Part shown: positions 1 through 5,149 of the stretch, in pieces
Numbering within the stretch: position 1 is the stretch's first letter
Layout of the letters: every line of letters begins with the position of its first letter
DNA from: JADJVL01 sp039812765
Lineage (GTDB): Bacteria > Acidobacteriota > Holophagae > Holophagales > Holophagaceae
Reading direction: 5' to 3'
NCBI GenBank assembly: GCA_039812765.1
Contig: JBDIBF010000139.1
Location: forward strand, 1-5,149
Length of the DNA: 5,149 bases
Notes under the pieces: model-generated
Databases searched by the model: none
What the model was told of the DNA's origin: nothing
What the model saw: the letters and a program-made list of their open reading frames with translations, nothing else
Position numbers and translations under genes: made by a program

Positions 1-1996
1 CGGCGGCCCTGGACGCCCCGGTTTCGGCGGCCGCGGTCCCGGCCTCGGCGGCGCCCCAGGCCCCATCGACCCGAACAGCCAGAAGGGTCCCGGCCGCGGC
101 GCCCAGGTGGGCGGCAAGAAGAAGAAGGGGCCCTTCACGAAGGAGGAGCAGGAGCTCGAGCTCAAGCTCCGCCAGCCCCGCTCCCGGGCCCAGATGGTGG
201 CCACGGAGTTCGTCGAGGACGAGATCGGCATCGTCATGCTCTCCGAAGGCGTGACCGTCAAGGAACTCGCGGAGAAGTGCAACCGCGCCGCCAAGGACGT
301 GATGGCCAAGCTGCTCCACCGGGGCATCATGGCCACCATCAACCAGCCCCTCGACACCGAGCTGGCCAAGGAGATCGCCCGGGAATTCGGCTATCTCGCC
401 GACATCGTCTCCTTCGAGGAGGACGTGCAGATGACCGCCGAAGAGGGGGGCGAGGTGCAGGGCGAGAAGCTCCCGCGCTCCCCCGTGGTCACCATCATGG
501 GCCACGTGGACCACGGCAAGACCTCGCTGCTGGACGCCATCCGGAAGACCAAGGTGGCCGCGGGCGAGGCCGGCGGCATCACCCAGCACATCGGCGCCTA
601 CCACGTCGATGTGAAGGATCCCAACACCGGCCAGATGCGCCAGGTGGTCTTCCTCGACACCCCGGGCCACGAGGCCTTCACCAAGATGCGCGCCCGGGGC
701 GCCAAGGTCACCGACATCGCCATCCTCGTGGTGGCCGCCGACGACGGCGTCATGCCCCAGACCGTGGAGTCCATCAACCACGCCAAGGCCGCCGATGTCC
801 CGCTGGTGGTGGCGGTCAACAAGATCGACAAGCCCGGCGCCAATCCGGACAAGGTCCAGCAGGGCCTGCTCCAGCACGGCGTCCAGACCGAGGCCTACGG
901 CGGCGACGTCCCGGCGGTCCACGTGTCCGCCAAGACCCGGCAGGGCCTCGACGAGCTGCTCGAGACGCTGCTCCTGGTGGCCGACCTGAAGGAGCTGAAG
1001 GCGGTCTACGACTGCCCCGCGGCAGGCTCCATCCTGGAAGGCCGCCTGGACAAGGGCCGGGGCGCCGTGGCCACGGTGCTCATCCAGAACGGCACCCTGC
1101 GCCAGGGCGACGTCTTCGTGGCCGGCGCCACCATGGGCCGGGTCCGCGCGATGTTCGACGACCTGGGCGAGCGTGTCTCCGAGTCCGGCCCTTCCACCGC
1201 GGTGCAGATCCTCGGTTTCGAAGGCGTTCCCTCCGCCGGCGACAACTTCCAGATCGTCGAGGACGAGGGCAGGGCCCGGCAGATCGTCCAGTTCCGCCAG
1301 GAGAAGCTCAAGGCCGCCGCGCTGGCCAAGCAGCGCGTCACGCTGGAGAACATCTTCAGCACCATGAAGGACGGCATGGTCAAGGAGCTGCCCCTCATCA
1401 TCAAGGGCGACACCCAGGGCTCCGTGGAGTCCCTCGTGGGACAGCTCGAGAAGCTCAGCACCGACAAGGTGCGTACGCGGATTATCCACGCCGCCGTGGG
1501 CACCGTGAACGAGAACGACGTCCTCCTGGCCGAGGCCTCCAAGGCCATCATCATCGCCTTCCACACCAAGCCCGAACGGAAGGCCGAGGAGCTGGCCCAG
1601 GAGGAGGGCGTGGACATCCGCTTCCACGACATCATCTACAAGGTCACCGAGGAGATCGAGGCGGCCATGGTGGGCCTGCTGGACGCCACCGAGAAGGAGA
1701 CGGTCCAGGGCCAGGCGGAGGTGCGCCAGATCTTCAAGATCGGCCGCACCGCCATCGCCGGCTCCTTCGTCACCGAAGGCAAGGTCCAGAAGGGCTACAA
1801 GGTCCGCGTCAAGCGCGGCGGGGAGGTGCTCCATACCGGTTCCCTCTCCAGCCTCAAGCGCTTCAAGGAGGACGTGCACGAGGTCAAGAACGGCCTGGAC
1901 TGCGGCATCGGCGTCGAGGGCTGGAACGACCTCAAGGAAGGCGACATCCTCGAGTTCTTCACCATGGAGCGCGTGATCGCCACCAGCCTCAGCTGA
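1..1996 (+). CDS. infB: Translation initiation factor IF-2 (5' end outside the window)
   Basis: IF-2 is the cytoplasmic GTPase that brings fMet-tRNA to the 30S subunit and promotes subunit joining. The open frame runs in from the left edge (first full codon at base 2) through a Gly/Pro/Arg-rich linker and a KKKK patch. The GTG at 107 is therefore internal and not the start. In order: an IF2_N helical module (about 200-360, MLSEGVTVKELAEKC); the G domain with G1 GHVDHGKT (500-523), switch I GGITQHIG (572-595), G3 DTPGH (656-670), G4 NKID (818-829) and G5 SAK (926-934); a beta-barrel domain II (about 1010-1270); the linker helix and IF-2 domain 3 (about 1280-1690, with IKGDTQGSVESL); and the C-terminal fMet-tRNA-binding barrel to the TGA at 1994. 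About 665 residues are visible; full IF-2 proteins are commonly 700-1000, so only part of the variable N-terminus is missing. All GTPase motifs are intact. The identity is secure. Confidence 0.98.
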   Translation, partial: GGPGRPGFGGRGPGLGGAPGPIDPNSQKGPGRGAQVGGKKKKGPFTKEEQELELKLRQPRSRAQMVATEFVEDEIGIVMLSEGVTVKELAEKCNRAAKDVMAKLLHRGIMATINQPLDTELAKEIAREFGYLADIVSFEEDVQMTAEEGGEVQGEKLPRSPVVTIMGHVDHGKTSLLDAIRKTKVAAGEAGGITQHIGAYHVDVKDPNTGQMRQVVFLDTPGHEAFTKMRARGAKVTDIAILVVAADDGVMPQTVESINHAKAADVPLVVAVNKIDKPGANPDKVQQGLLQHGVQTEAYGGDVPAVHVSAKTRQGLDELLETLLLVADLKELKAVYDCPAAGSILEGRLDKGRGAVATVLIQNGTLRQGDVFVAGATMGRVRAMFDDLGERVSESGPSTAVQILGFEGVPSAGDNFQIVEDEGRARQIVQFRQEKLKAAALAKQRVTLENIFSTMKDGMVKELPLIIKGDTQGSVESLVGQLEKLSTDKVRTRIIHAAVGTVNENDVLLAEASKAIIIAFHTKPERKAEELAQEEGVDIRFHDIIYKVTEEIEAAMVGLLDATEKETVQGQAEVRQIFKIGRTAIAGSFVTEGKVQKGYKVRVKRGGEVLHTGSLSSLKRFKEDVHEVKNGLDCGIGVEGWNDLKEGDILEFFTMERVIATSLS

Positions 1997-2014
1997 GCCG
2001 CCACGATCCCGGAA

Positions 2015-2046
2015 CCAAGGGCTCGCGCTGCGGGCCCTTGGCATTT
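2015..2046 (+). terminator. Probable intrinsic terminator after infB
   Basis: CCAAGGGC (2015-2022) pairs perfectly with GCCCTTGG (2034-2041) across an 11-base loop, and extra G/C pairs are possible inside the loop. It starts 18 bases after the infB stop codon. The stem is followed by CATTT, only a short T run, so termination may be weak or helped by Rho. It separates infB from hppD, which has its own candidate control signals. Confidence 0.55.
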
Positions 2047-2083
2047 CGGATCGCGCGGTCGTAGGCGAACCTGGAGGCCGTGC

Positions 2084-2099
2084 TGTGACCCGCATCACG
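2084..2099 (+). promoter_or_regulatory. Candidate CRP/FNR-family operator upstream of hppD
   Basis: TGTGA-CCCGCA-TCACG matches nine of ten defined positions of the CRP consensus TGTGA-N6-TCACA. It lies about 40 bases before the hppD start codon. A second TGTGA half-site occurs at 2122-2126, just before the ribosome binding site. No convincing sigma-70 promoter is visible: TTGGCA at 2038 is followed only by a poor -10 (TAGGCG at 2062). The position so close to the gene would suit either repression or a site within the leader. This is inference from one motif and could be chance. Confidence 0.3.
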
Positions 2100-2128
2100 A
2101 CCTCAAGGCCAAATTCTGGGTTGTGACG

Positions 2129-2134
2129 AAGGAG
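2129..2134 (+). promoter_or_regulatory. Ribosome binding site of hppD
   Basis: AAGGAG is a strong Shine-Dalgarno sequence five bases before the ATG at 2140. It fixes that ATG as the start. Confidence 0.8.
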
Positions 2135-2139
2135 CACCC

Positions 2140-3246
2140 ATGTCCACGCCCAGCTTCGCCCTGTCCGAAGTCAAGGCCCAGCAGGCCTCGAACCCCCTCG
2201 GCCTGGTCCGCATCGACCACTTCCAGATGACCGGCTCCGTGGCCCGGCTCGAGCCCCTCTATCGCAAGCTCGGCTTCGCCCGCATCGCGAGCGGCTCCGC
2301 CCCCTGGGGCCGCCTGGTCCACCTCCGGCAGCATCGCATGGACATCCTCATCTTCGAGTCCGATGCCAGCACCCATCCCGGCCGCTACTTCCAGGCCCAC
2401 GACGAAGGCGTCTGCGCCCTGAACTTCGAGGTGGAGAACCTAGACGCCGCCCTGGCGAAGGCCCGCGCCCGGGGCGCCCAGGTGCGCCTGGAGCCGCAGA
2501 ACCACGATCTGGGCGGCGGCACGGTCCGCTTCGCCGCCATCCAGGGCCTCGGGGACGTCTGGAACTACCTCGTCGAGCGCAAGGGCGAGCCTTCGGCCTT
2601 CTGGCCCGGGCTCCAGCCTGACCCGGCCCCGGCCTTCTGCGACCCCGGCCTCGTGCGGGTGGACCACCTCACGAACAATGTGGGTCCCGACGAGATGGAG
2701 GCCCTGGTGGCCTTCTATGAGAACGTCTACGGCTTCGTGGTCACCCGCGAGTTCCACATCCGCGGCGCCCTGGGCACCGGCCTGGACTCCAAGGTGGTCC
2801 AGTCCTCCAACAACCGGGTGATCATCCCCATCAACCAGCCGACGGACGAGAAGAGCCAGGTGCAGGAGTACGTCAAGCGCCACCGCGGCCAGGGCGTGCA
2901 GCACATCGCCATGAGCACCAACGACATCTTCCAGACCCTGCGCGCCCTCCAGGAGCAGGGCTTCAAGTTCCTGCGGGTGCCGAAGACCTACTACGAACTC
3001 CTGCCCGGCCGCATCGCGAAGAGCGGCTACACCGTGCGCGAGAGCCTCGAGACCGCCGAGGAGCTCGGCGTCCAGATCGACGGCGACGAGACGGGCTACC
3101 TGCTCCAGATCTTCACCGAGGACCAGATCGGTCCCCTCTTCTTCGAGATCATCCAGCGGCGGGGGAACATGGGCTTCGGCGAGGGCAACTTCCAGGCCCT
3201 CTACGACTCCATCGAGCTCGACCAGAAGCGCCGCGGTGTGCTCTGA
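2140..3246 (+). CDS. hppD: 4-hydroxyphenylpyruvate dioxygenase
   Basis: HPPD (EC 1.13.11.27) is a cytoplasmic Fe(II) enzyme that turns 4-hydroxyphenylpyruvate and O2 into homogentisate and CO2, the second step of tyrosine breakdown. The 368-residue product has the usual length and two vicinal-oxygen-chelate halves (about residues 20-150 and 170-345). The iron ligands are visible in their family motifs: His176 in VDHLTNNV, His255 in GVQHIAM and Glu336 in FFEIIQRRG. Their spacing of 79 and 81 residues is typical. The P-I-N-Q-P stretch, the KSQVQEYV segment and the C-terminal GFGEGNFQALYDSIELDQKRRG helix are all HPPD hallmarks. Hydroxymandelate synthase is a related alternative, but the intact C-terminal signature and the absence of antibiotic genes favour HPPD. 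The start is set by AAGGAG at 2129. No other tyrosine-pathway gene (hmgA, fahA) is in the window, so it may be transcribed alone. Its last 25 codons are repeated downstream. Confidence 0.96.
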   Translation: MSTPSFALSEVKAQQASNPLGLVRIDHFQMTGSVARLEPLYRKLGFARIASGSAPWGRLVHLRQHRMDILIFESDASTHPGRYFQAHDEGVCALNFEVENLDAALAKARARGAQVRLEPQNHDLGGGTVRFAAIQGLGDVWNYLVERKGEPSAFWPGLQPDPAPAFCDPGLVRVDHLTNNVGPDEMEALVAFYENVYGFVVTREFHIRGALGTGLDSKVVQSSNNRVIIPINQPTDEKSQVQEYVKRHRGQGVQHIAMSTNDIFQTLRALQEQGFKFLRVPKTYYELLPGRIAKSGYTVRESLETAEELGVQIDGDETGYLLQIFTEDQIGPLFFEIIQRRGNMGFGEGNFQALYDSIELDQKRRGVL

Positions 3247-3288
3247 CCTGGCCGCCGAAGTCCCTGTTCCCCACGGCCGGGGCCCCTG
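3167..3288 (+). repeat. Direct repeat, copy 1: 3' end of hppD plus flank
   Basis: This 122-base segment covers hppD codons 344-368, the stop codon and 42 bases of 3' flank. It aligns without gaps to 3346-3467 (offset 179). I count seven mismatches: two in the coding part (3234 and 3237, both silent third positions in Arg365 and Gly366) and five between 3261 and 3284. The left edge is sharp at 3167; similarity fades on the right after 3288. Confidence 0.95.
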
Positions 3289-3293
3289 CCCCG
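3278..3293 (+). terminator. Short GC hairpin after hppD, possible terminator
   Basis: CGGGGC (3278-3283) pairs with GCCCCG (3288-3293) around a CCCT loop, 31 bases after the hppD stop. There is no T tract, so any role in ending transcription is uncertain. The right arm lies just past the repeated segment, and the matching region after copy 2 does not keep the same stem. Confidence 0.3.
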
Positions 3294-3311
3294 ACCTCGC
3301 CTCCTCTCTGC

Positions 3312-3336
3312 GCCTCGCGACATTCAGTCGCGGGGC
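3312..3336. repeat. Strong hairpin in the spacer between the two hppD tails (REP-like)
   Basis: GCCTCGCGAC (3312-3321) pairs with GTCGCGGGGC (3327-3336) across ATTCA: ten pairs, one a G-U wobble when read as RNA. It is not followed by T residues. The nonamer TCGCGACAT occurs at 3315-3323 and again at 3341-3349. The perfect palindrome GTCGCGAC (3340-3347) sits exactly on the left edge of repeat copy 2. It could be a dispersed intergenic palindrome element or a Rho-assisted 3' end; only one example is visible here. Confidence 0.45.
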
Positions 3337-3345
3337 TCGGTCGCG

Positions 3346-3467
3346 ACATGGGCTTCGGCGAGGGCAACTTCCAGGCCCTCTACGACTCCATCGAGCTCGA
3401 CCAGAAGCGCCGTGGCGTGCTCTGACCTGGCCGCCGAAGCCCCTGTCCCTCAAGGCGGGGGCCCCTG
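3346..3467 (+). repeat. Direct repeat, copy 2: duplicated hppD tail
   Basis: This is the partner of 3167-3288, about 94% identical overall and 97-98% over the first 94 bases. It lies wholly in intergenic DNA between hppD and the pseudopilin gene. After 3467 the sequence no longer follows the region beyond copy 1, so the 57 bases separating the copies (3289-3345) have no second version here. Confidence 0.95.
3348..3425 (+). pseudogene. hppD C-terminal fragment (25 codons)
   Basis: Inside repeat copy 2 the reading frame ATG...TGA encodes MGFGEGNFQALY...RRGVL, identical in protein sequence to hppD residues 344-368. In hppD this Met is internal. Here it follows GGTCGCGAC, with no Shine-Dalgarno sequence, so translation is unlikely. 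None of the iron ligands is included, so it cannot be an enzyme. The most economical reading is a remnant of a partial or once-complete second hppD copy. The only two base differences are silent. Confidence 0.7.
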
Positions 3468-3486
3468 ACCCGGGCACCTCCACGGG

Positions 3487-3504
3487 CATCCGGCCACCCG
3501 GATG
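3487..3504 (+). promoter_or_regulatory. Hairpin directly before the pseudopilin ribosome binding site
   Basis: CATCCGG (3487-3493) pairs perfectly with CCGGATG (3498-3504) around a CCAC loop. It ends two bases before AAGGTGA (3507-3513), the Shine-Dalgarno sequence for the ATG at 3518. It could influence ribosome access or be a weak transcription signal. It could also be chance in GC-rich DNA. No clear -35/-10 promoter is visible in the preceding bases. Confidence 0.35.
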
Positions 3505-3517
3505 GTAAGGTGAATCG

Positions 3518-3934
3518 ATGATGCAGCGTCCGCGAACCTCCCGGGCCCGGGGCTTCACGCTCCTGGAACTCCTCGTGGTGATGACCATCCTGGCCCTCCT
3601 CGCCTCGGTGGGCGTGGTGGGCGTGCGGCACCATACGAAGGTCGCGAAGGAGTCGGTGCTGAAGGAGAACATCTTCCAGATCACCCACGCCCTGGAGCAG
3701 CATCGGGCGGACCGCGGCAAATACCCCACCACCCTCGGTCGTCTCCGGGAGCTGGGCTACCTCCGCGAGGTCCCTGTTGACCCGATGACCGGGTCCCGCG
3801 ACACCTGGATCACCGAGCTGGAAGCCCCCGACCCGGATGCCGGACCCGACGCCGAGGCGGGCATCTACCGTGTCCGCAGCGCCTCCACGGACCTCGGGAC
3901 CAACGGGATCCCCTACAACGAGTGGACCTACTGA
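3518..3934 (+). CDS. GspG-like type II secretion pseudopilin (prepilin-type N-terminal domain)
   Basis: The product is a 138-residue type IV pilin-like protein, expected in the inner membrane and in a periplasmic pseudopilus after processing. The short basic leader ends in Arg11-Gly12; prepilin peptidase should cut before Phe13 in G-FTLLELL, and Glu17 gives the conserved +5 glutamate. One hydrophobic helix follows (about 13-36), then an amphipathic helix. The globular part reads like the GspG family: RGKYPTTLGRLRELGYL, VPVDPMTG (86-92), a D-T-W, and NGIPYNEW near the C-terminus. Length fits GspG. AAGGTGA at 3507 supports the ATG at 3518; the ATG at 3521 would also work. No other secretion or pilus genes (gspD/E/F, pilB/C) are in the window, so whether it is the main pseudopilin or a stand-alone paralogue is open. 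The ACT gene follows after four bases. Confidence 0.88.
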   Translation: MMQRPRTSRARGFTLLELLVVMTILALLASVGVVGVRHHTKVAKESVLKENIFQITHALEQHRADRGKYPTTLGRLRELGYLREVPVDPMTGSRDTWITELEAPDPDAGPDAEAGIYRVRSASTDLGTNGIPYNEWTY

Positions 3935-3938
3935 TCCC

Positions 3939-4331
3939 ATGGCGGAACAGGAGCTGAGGCTGCGGGTGCTCCCCGGGGAACTGGCCGTGGCCCGCCTGGA
4001 GCCCGGAGCCATGTTCCCGGAATGGGCTCTGGGCGGACCCCTGCAGGCCGTCACACGCACCCCTCGGGAGTGCTCCCTCGTCTGCGCCTGGGCCGGGGTC
4101 CCGGCCCATGTGCGTCGGGAGGGACCTTTCCGGGCCCTGGAAGTCGAAGGCCCTCTGGACTTCGCCCTCACCGGAATCCTCTCGGCCCTCCTGGCGCCCC
4201 TGGCCGAGGCCGGCCTCAGCGTCTTCGCGCTCTCGACCTTCGACACGGACTACGTCCTGGTGCGGACGGAGCGCCTCAAGGAGGCCACCCGGGCCCTCGA
4301 GGCCGCCGGGCATGCCATTCTTTCCGCATGA
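3939..4331 (+). CDS. ACT-domain-containing protein
   Basis: The 130-residue product resembles stand-alone ACT proteins of the ACT_7 type (COG3603-like), which are related to the ligand-binding regulatory part of aspartokinase. The N-terminal half (LRVLPGELAVARLEPGA, VTRTPRECSLVCA) and C-terminal half (VEGPLDFALTGILSALLAPLAEAGLSVFALSTFDTDYVLV, residues 69-108) form the expected two-part fold. The GPLDF and STFDTDYVLV stretches are the most recognisable. No catalytic domain is attached, so a small-molecule (probably amino acid) sensor or protein partner is likely, but the ligand is unknown. The frame is open further upstream, but the ATG at 3939, four bases after the pseudopilin stop, gives the normal family N-terminus. 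Only a weak GAGTGG lies upstream, so translational coupling is plausible. Its stop overlaps the next start (ATGA). Confidence 0.82.
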   Translation: MAEQELRLRVLPGELAVARLEPGAMFPEWALGGPLQAVTRTPRECSLVCAWAGVPAHVRREGPFRALEVEGPLDFALTGILSALLAPLAEAGLSVFALSTFDTDYVLVRTERLKEATRALEAAGHAILSA

Positions 4332-4870
4332 AGCCGCGCACCCTCGACGCCCTCTCCATCGGCCTGCTCCTGCTGTGGACGGGCATGGCCCTGGAGTTCG
4401 CTGTGGTCTCCACTCCGGCCCTTTTCAGGGCCCTGCCCGCGAGGGATCTCGCGGGTGCGGTGGTCACCCTCGTCCTGCCCCGGCTGGACTGGGCCGCCTT
4501 CGCCGCCTTCGGTCTCGCCCTGGCCCTGAGCTTCGGCGGCCGGTGGCTCCGGGAGATCGGGGACGCTCCGCCCATCGGCCCTCTGCGCCTCTGGAGCTTC
4601 GCGGCCCTGGCGGGCATTCTGCTCACCTTCGCGAGCGCCTTCGTGGTCACGCCCAAGGTCCACGAGATCCGCGCCCGCATGCAGGGACCCATCGAATCCT
4701 TCGCCCCGGAACATCCCGACCGGGCGGCCCATCGGAAGGCCCATGGGATCTCGGCCCAGTTCCTGGTGATCCGCATGCTGCTCGCACTGGGTCTGGCGGC
4801 CACGACTGCGCGCCTGCCCCGGGAACAGCCCCAGGAAAAGGCCCCGGGCGGCGAAGCCTCAGAGGGTTGA
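4328..4870 (+). CDS. DUF4149-type integral membrane protein
   Basis: This gene encodes a 180-residue membrane protein of unknown function. Hydrophobic helices are visible at about residues 9-28, 48-70, 87-107 and 141-160. The pattern small-residue helix plus VVSTPALFRALPARDLAG (about 26-43), a long polar segment after helix 3 (VTPKVHEIRARMQ, about 107-119) and a His-containing start to the last helix (KAHGISAQFLVIRM) match DUF4149/TMEM205-like proteins. The C-terminal tail is polar and probably soluble. The frame is open from well upstream, but the ATG at 4328 overlaps the ACT gene stop as ATGA, a classic coupled start, and begins just before helix 1. It is the last gene of the trio and ends 12 bases inside the convergent GTPase gene. 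No function should be assumed from its neighbours. Confidence 0.78.
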   Translation: MKPRTLDALSIGLLLLWTGMALEFAVVSTPALFRALPARDLAGAVVTLVLPRLDWAAFAAFGLALALSFGGRWLREIGDAPPIGPLRLWSFAALAGILLTFASAFVVTPKVHEIRARMQGPIESFAPEHPDRAAHRKAHGISAQFLVIRMLLALGLAATTARLPREQPQEKAPGGEASEG

Positions 4871-5149
4871 CGGCTCCGCCGCCGCCCCGGAGGGCTCCGG
4901 GGCCACCCCCTCCGCCAGTTCCCACCACTCCGGCTCCCGGGGCGCCGGGGGCCCGGGGATGAGGTCCCGAAGCCATTCGCGGACCTCCTCCACACCTTCC
5001 TTCTGGGTGGCCGTGGTGAAGGCCGCGTGAGGATGCTTCTTGCGCAGATCGATCCGGCGCGGGCGCGTGAGCCGGTCCACCTGGTTGAGCACCAGGAGCC
5101 GCGGATGGTCCCCGCAGCCGATCTCCCGCAGCGTGGTCCCCACCACCTT
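4859..5149 (-). CDS. hflX: GTPase, probably HflX, C-terminal part (5' end outside the window)
   Basis: The last 96 codons are visible, entering at 5149 (KVVGTTLREIGCGDHPRLLVLNQVDRL) and stopping at 4861-4859. HflX is a ribosome-associated GTPase that splits stalled or hibernating ribosomes. The V-x-x-TLREIG helix, the strand LLVLN leading into the G4 motif NQVD, the PRRIDLRKKHPHAAF segment, a G5-like TTATQKEG and the final helix EVREWLRDLIP agree with the end of an HflX G domain. A Pro/Glu-rich tail of about 30 residues follows. G1-G3 and the HflX N-terminal domain are outside the window, so another TRAFAC-class GTPase cannot be excluded. G4 has Gln where Lys is usual. The GTG at 5146 is internal, not a start. 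The gene converges on and overlaps the DUF4149 gene by 12 bp. Confidence 0.65.
   Translation of the reverse strand, partial: KVVGTTLREIGCGDHPRLLVLNQVDRLTRPRRIDLRKKHPHAAFTTATQKEGVEEVREWLRDLIPGPPAPREPEWWELAEGVAPEPSGAAAEPSTL
4884..4903. terminator. Candidate hairpin terminator for the plus-strand trio, inside the convergent gene
   Basis: GCCCCGGA (4884-4891) pairs perfectly with TCCGGGGC (4896-4903) around GGGC. It starts 13 bases after the DUF4149 stop on the plus strand and lies within the 3' coding part of the minus-strand GTPase gene. There is no T tract on the plus side, so this is a weak call. Confidence 0.3.

Noticed and set aside
277..2064. A 595-codon open frame on the plus strand overlapping infB in another frame
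   Set aside because: Its product is a low-complexity Arg/Gly/Pro/His string with no recognisable fold, as expected when a GC-rich gene is read out of frame. The infB frame carries all GTPase motifs.
3167..3467. Repeat pair as the edges of a CRISPR array or insertion sequence
   Set aside because: There are only two copies, they contain hppD coding sequence, there is no transposase, and no terminal inverted repeats or regular spacers are seen.
3236..3508. A 90-codon plus-strand frame across the hppD-pseudopilin gap
   Set aside because: It begins inside hppD in another frame, runs through the hairpins and repeat copy 2 in a non-HPPD frame, and has no ribosome binding site.
2440..3732. A 430-codon open frame on the minus strand antisense to hppD and the pseudopilin gene
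   Set aside because: It crosses two well-supported plus-strand genes and the repeat region, and its sequence is typical of the complement of high-GC codons (Leu/Val/Gly/Asp/Ala-rich), with no family resemblance.
3380..4313. Two long minus-strand frames (to 4246 and 4313) opposite the pseudopilin and ACT genes
   Set aside because: They overlap each other and cover clearly coding plus-strand genes. No motifs are visible; they are complementary-strand shadows.
4022..4327. Upstream extension of the DUF4149 frame
   Set aside because: The extended N-terminus would be Gly/Arg/Pro-rich and would overlap the whole ACT gene. The ATGA start at 4328 sits right before the first membrane helix.
4250..4995. 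Minus-strand frames of 109-239 codons opposite the DUF4149 gene
   Set aside because: They lie antisense to a hydrophobic-helix-coding gene and conflict with the GTPase frame at 4859-5149, which has recognisable motifs.

Overview
The window is about 5.1 kb of very GC-rich, gene-dense bacterial chromosome. It is ordinary core sequence with one clear structural oddity. The IF-2 sequence, a GspG-type pseudopilin with a C-terminal N-G-I-P-Y-N-E-W motif, and the strong G/C preference at third codon positions suggest a high-GC Gram-negative bacterium. A Holophagae-type Acidobacteriota (Geothrix/Holophaga-like) is my best guess. This is an inference from protein style and could not be checked by a search; Myxococcota or a relative remains possible.

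Layout: (1) 1-1996, plus strand: the 3' three-quarters or so of infB (translation initiation factor IF-2), entering from the left edge in its Gly/Pro-rich linker and ending in a hairpin that looks like a terminator. (2) 1997-2139: spacer with that hairpin, a CRP/FNR-like palindrome and a good ribosome binding site. (3) 2140-3246: a complete hppD (4-hydroxyphenylpyruvate dioxygenase, tyrosine catabolism) with all three iron ligands. (4) 3247-3517: a 271-base intergenic region holding a second copy of the last 25 codons of hppD plus its 3' flank (122 bp, about 94% identical, offset 179 bp), separated from the first copy by a GC-rich hairpin segment. (5) 3518-4870: a compact, probably co-transcribed trio: a GspG-like type II pseudopilin, an ACT-domain protein (4-nt gap) and a four-helix DUF4149-type membrane protein (ATGA overlap). 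(6) 4859-5149, minus strand: the C-terminal end of a GTPase that looks like HflX, convergent with the trio and overlapping it by 12 bp.

The genes do not form one pathway. infB serves translation initiation and hppD serves aromatic amino acid breakdown. The pseudopilin would be inserted in the inner membrane and processed by a prepilin peptidase, and the ACT protein is a probable small-molecule-binding protein. The GTPase is probably ribosome-associated. I saw no CRISPR array, tRNA, rRNA, transposase or phage gene. The most unusual thing is the duplicated hppD 3' end and the structured spacer beside it. I do not see evidence for a wholly new multi-gene system here.
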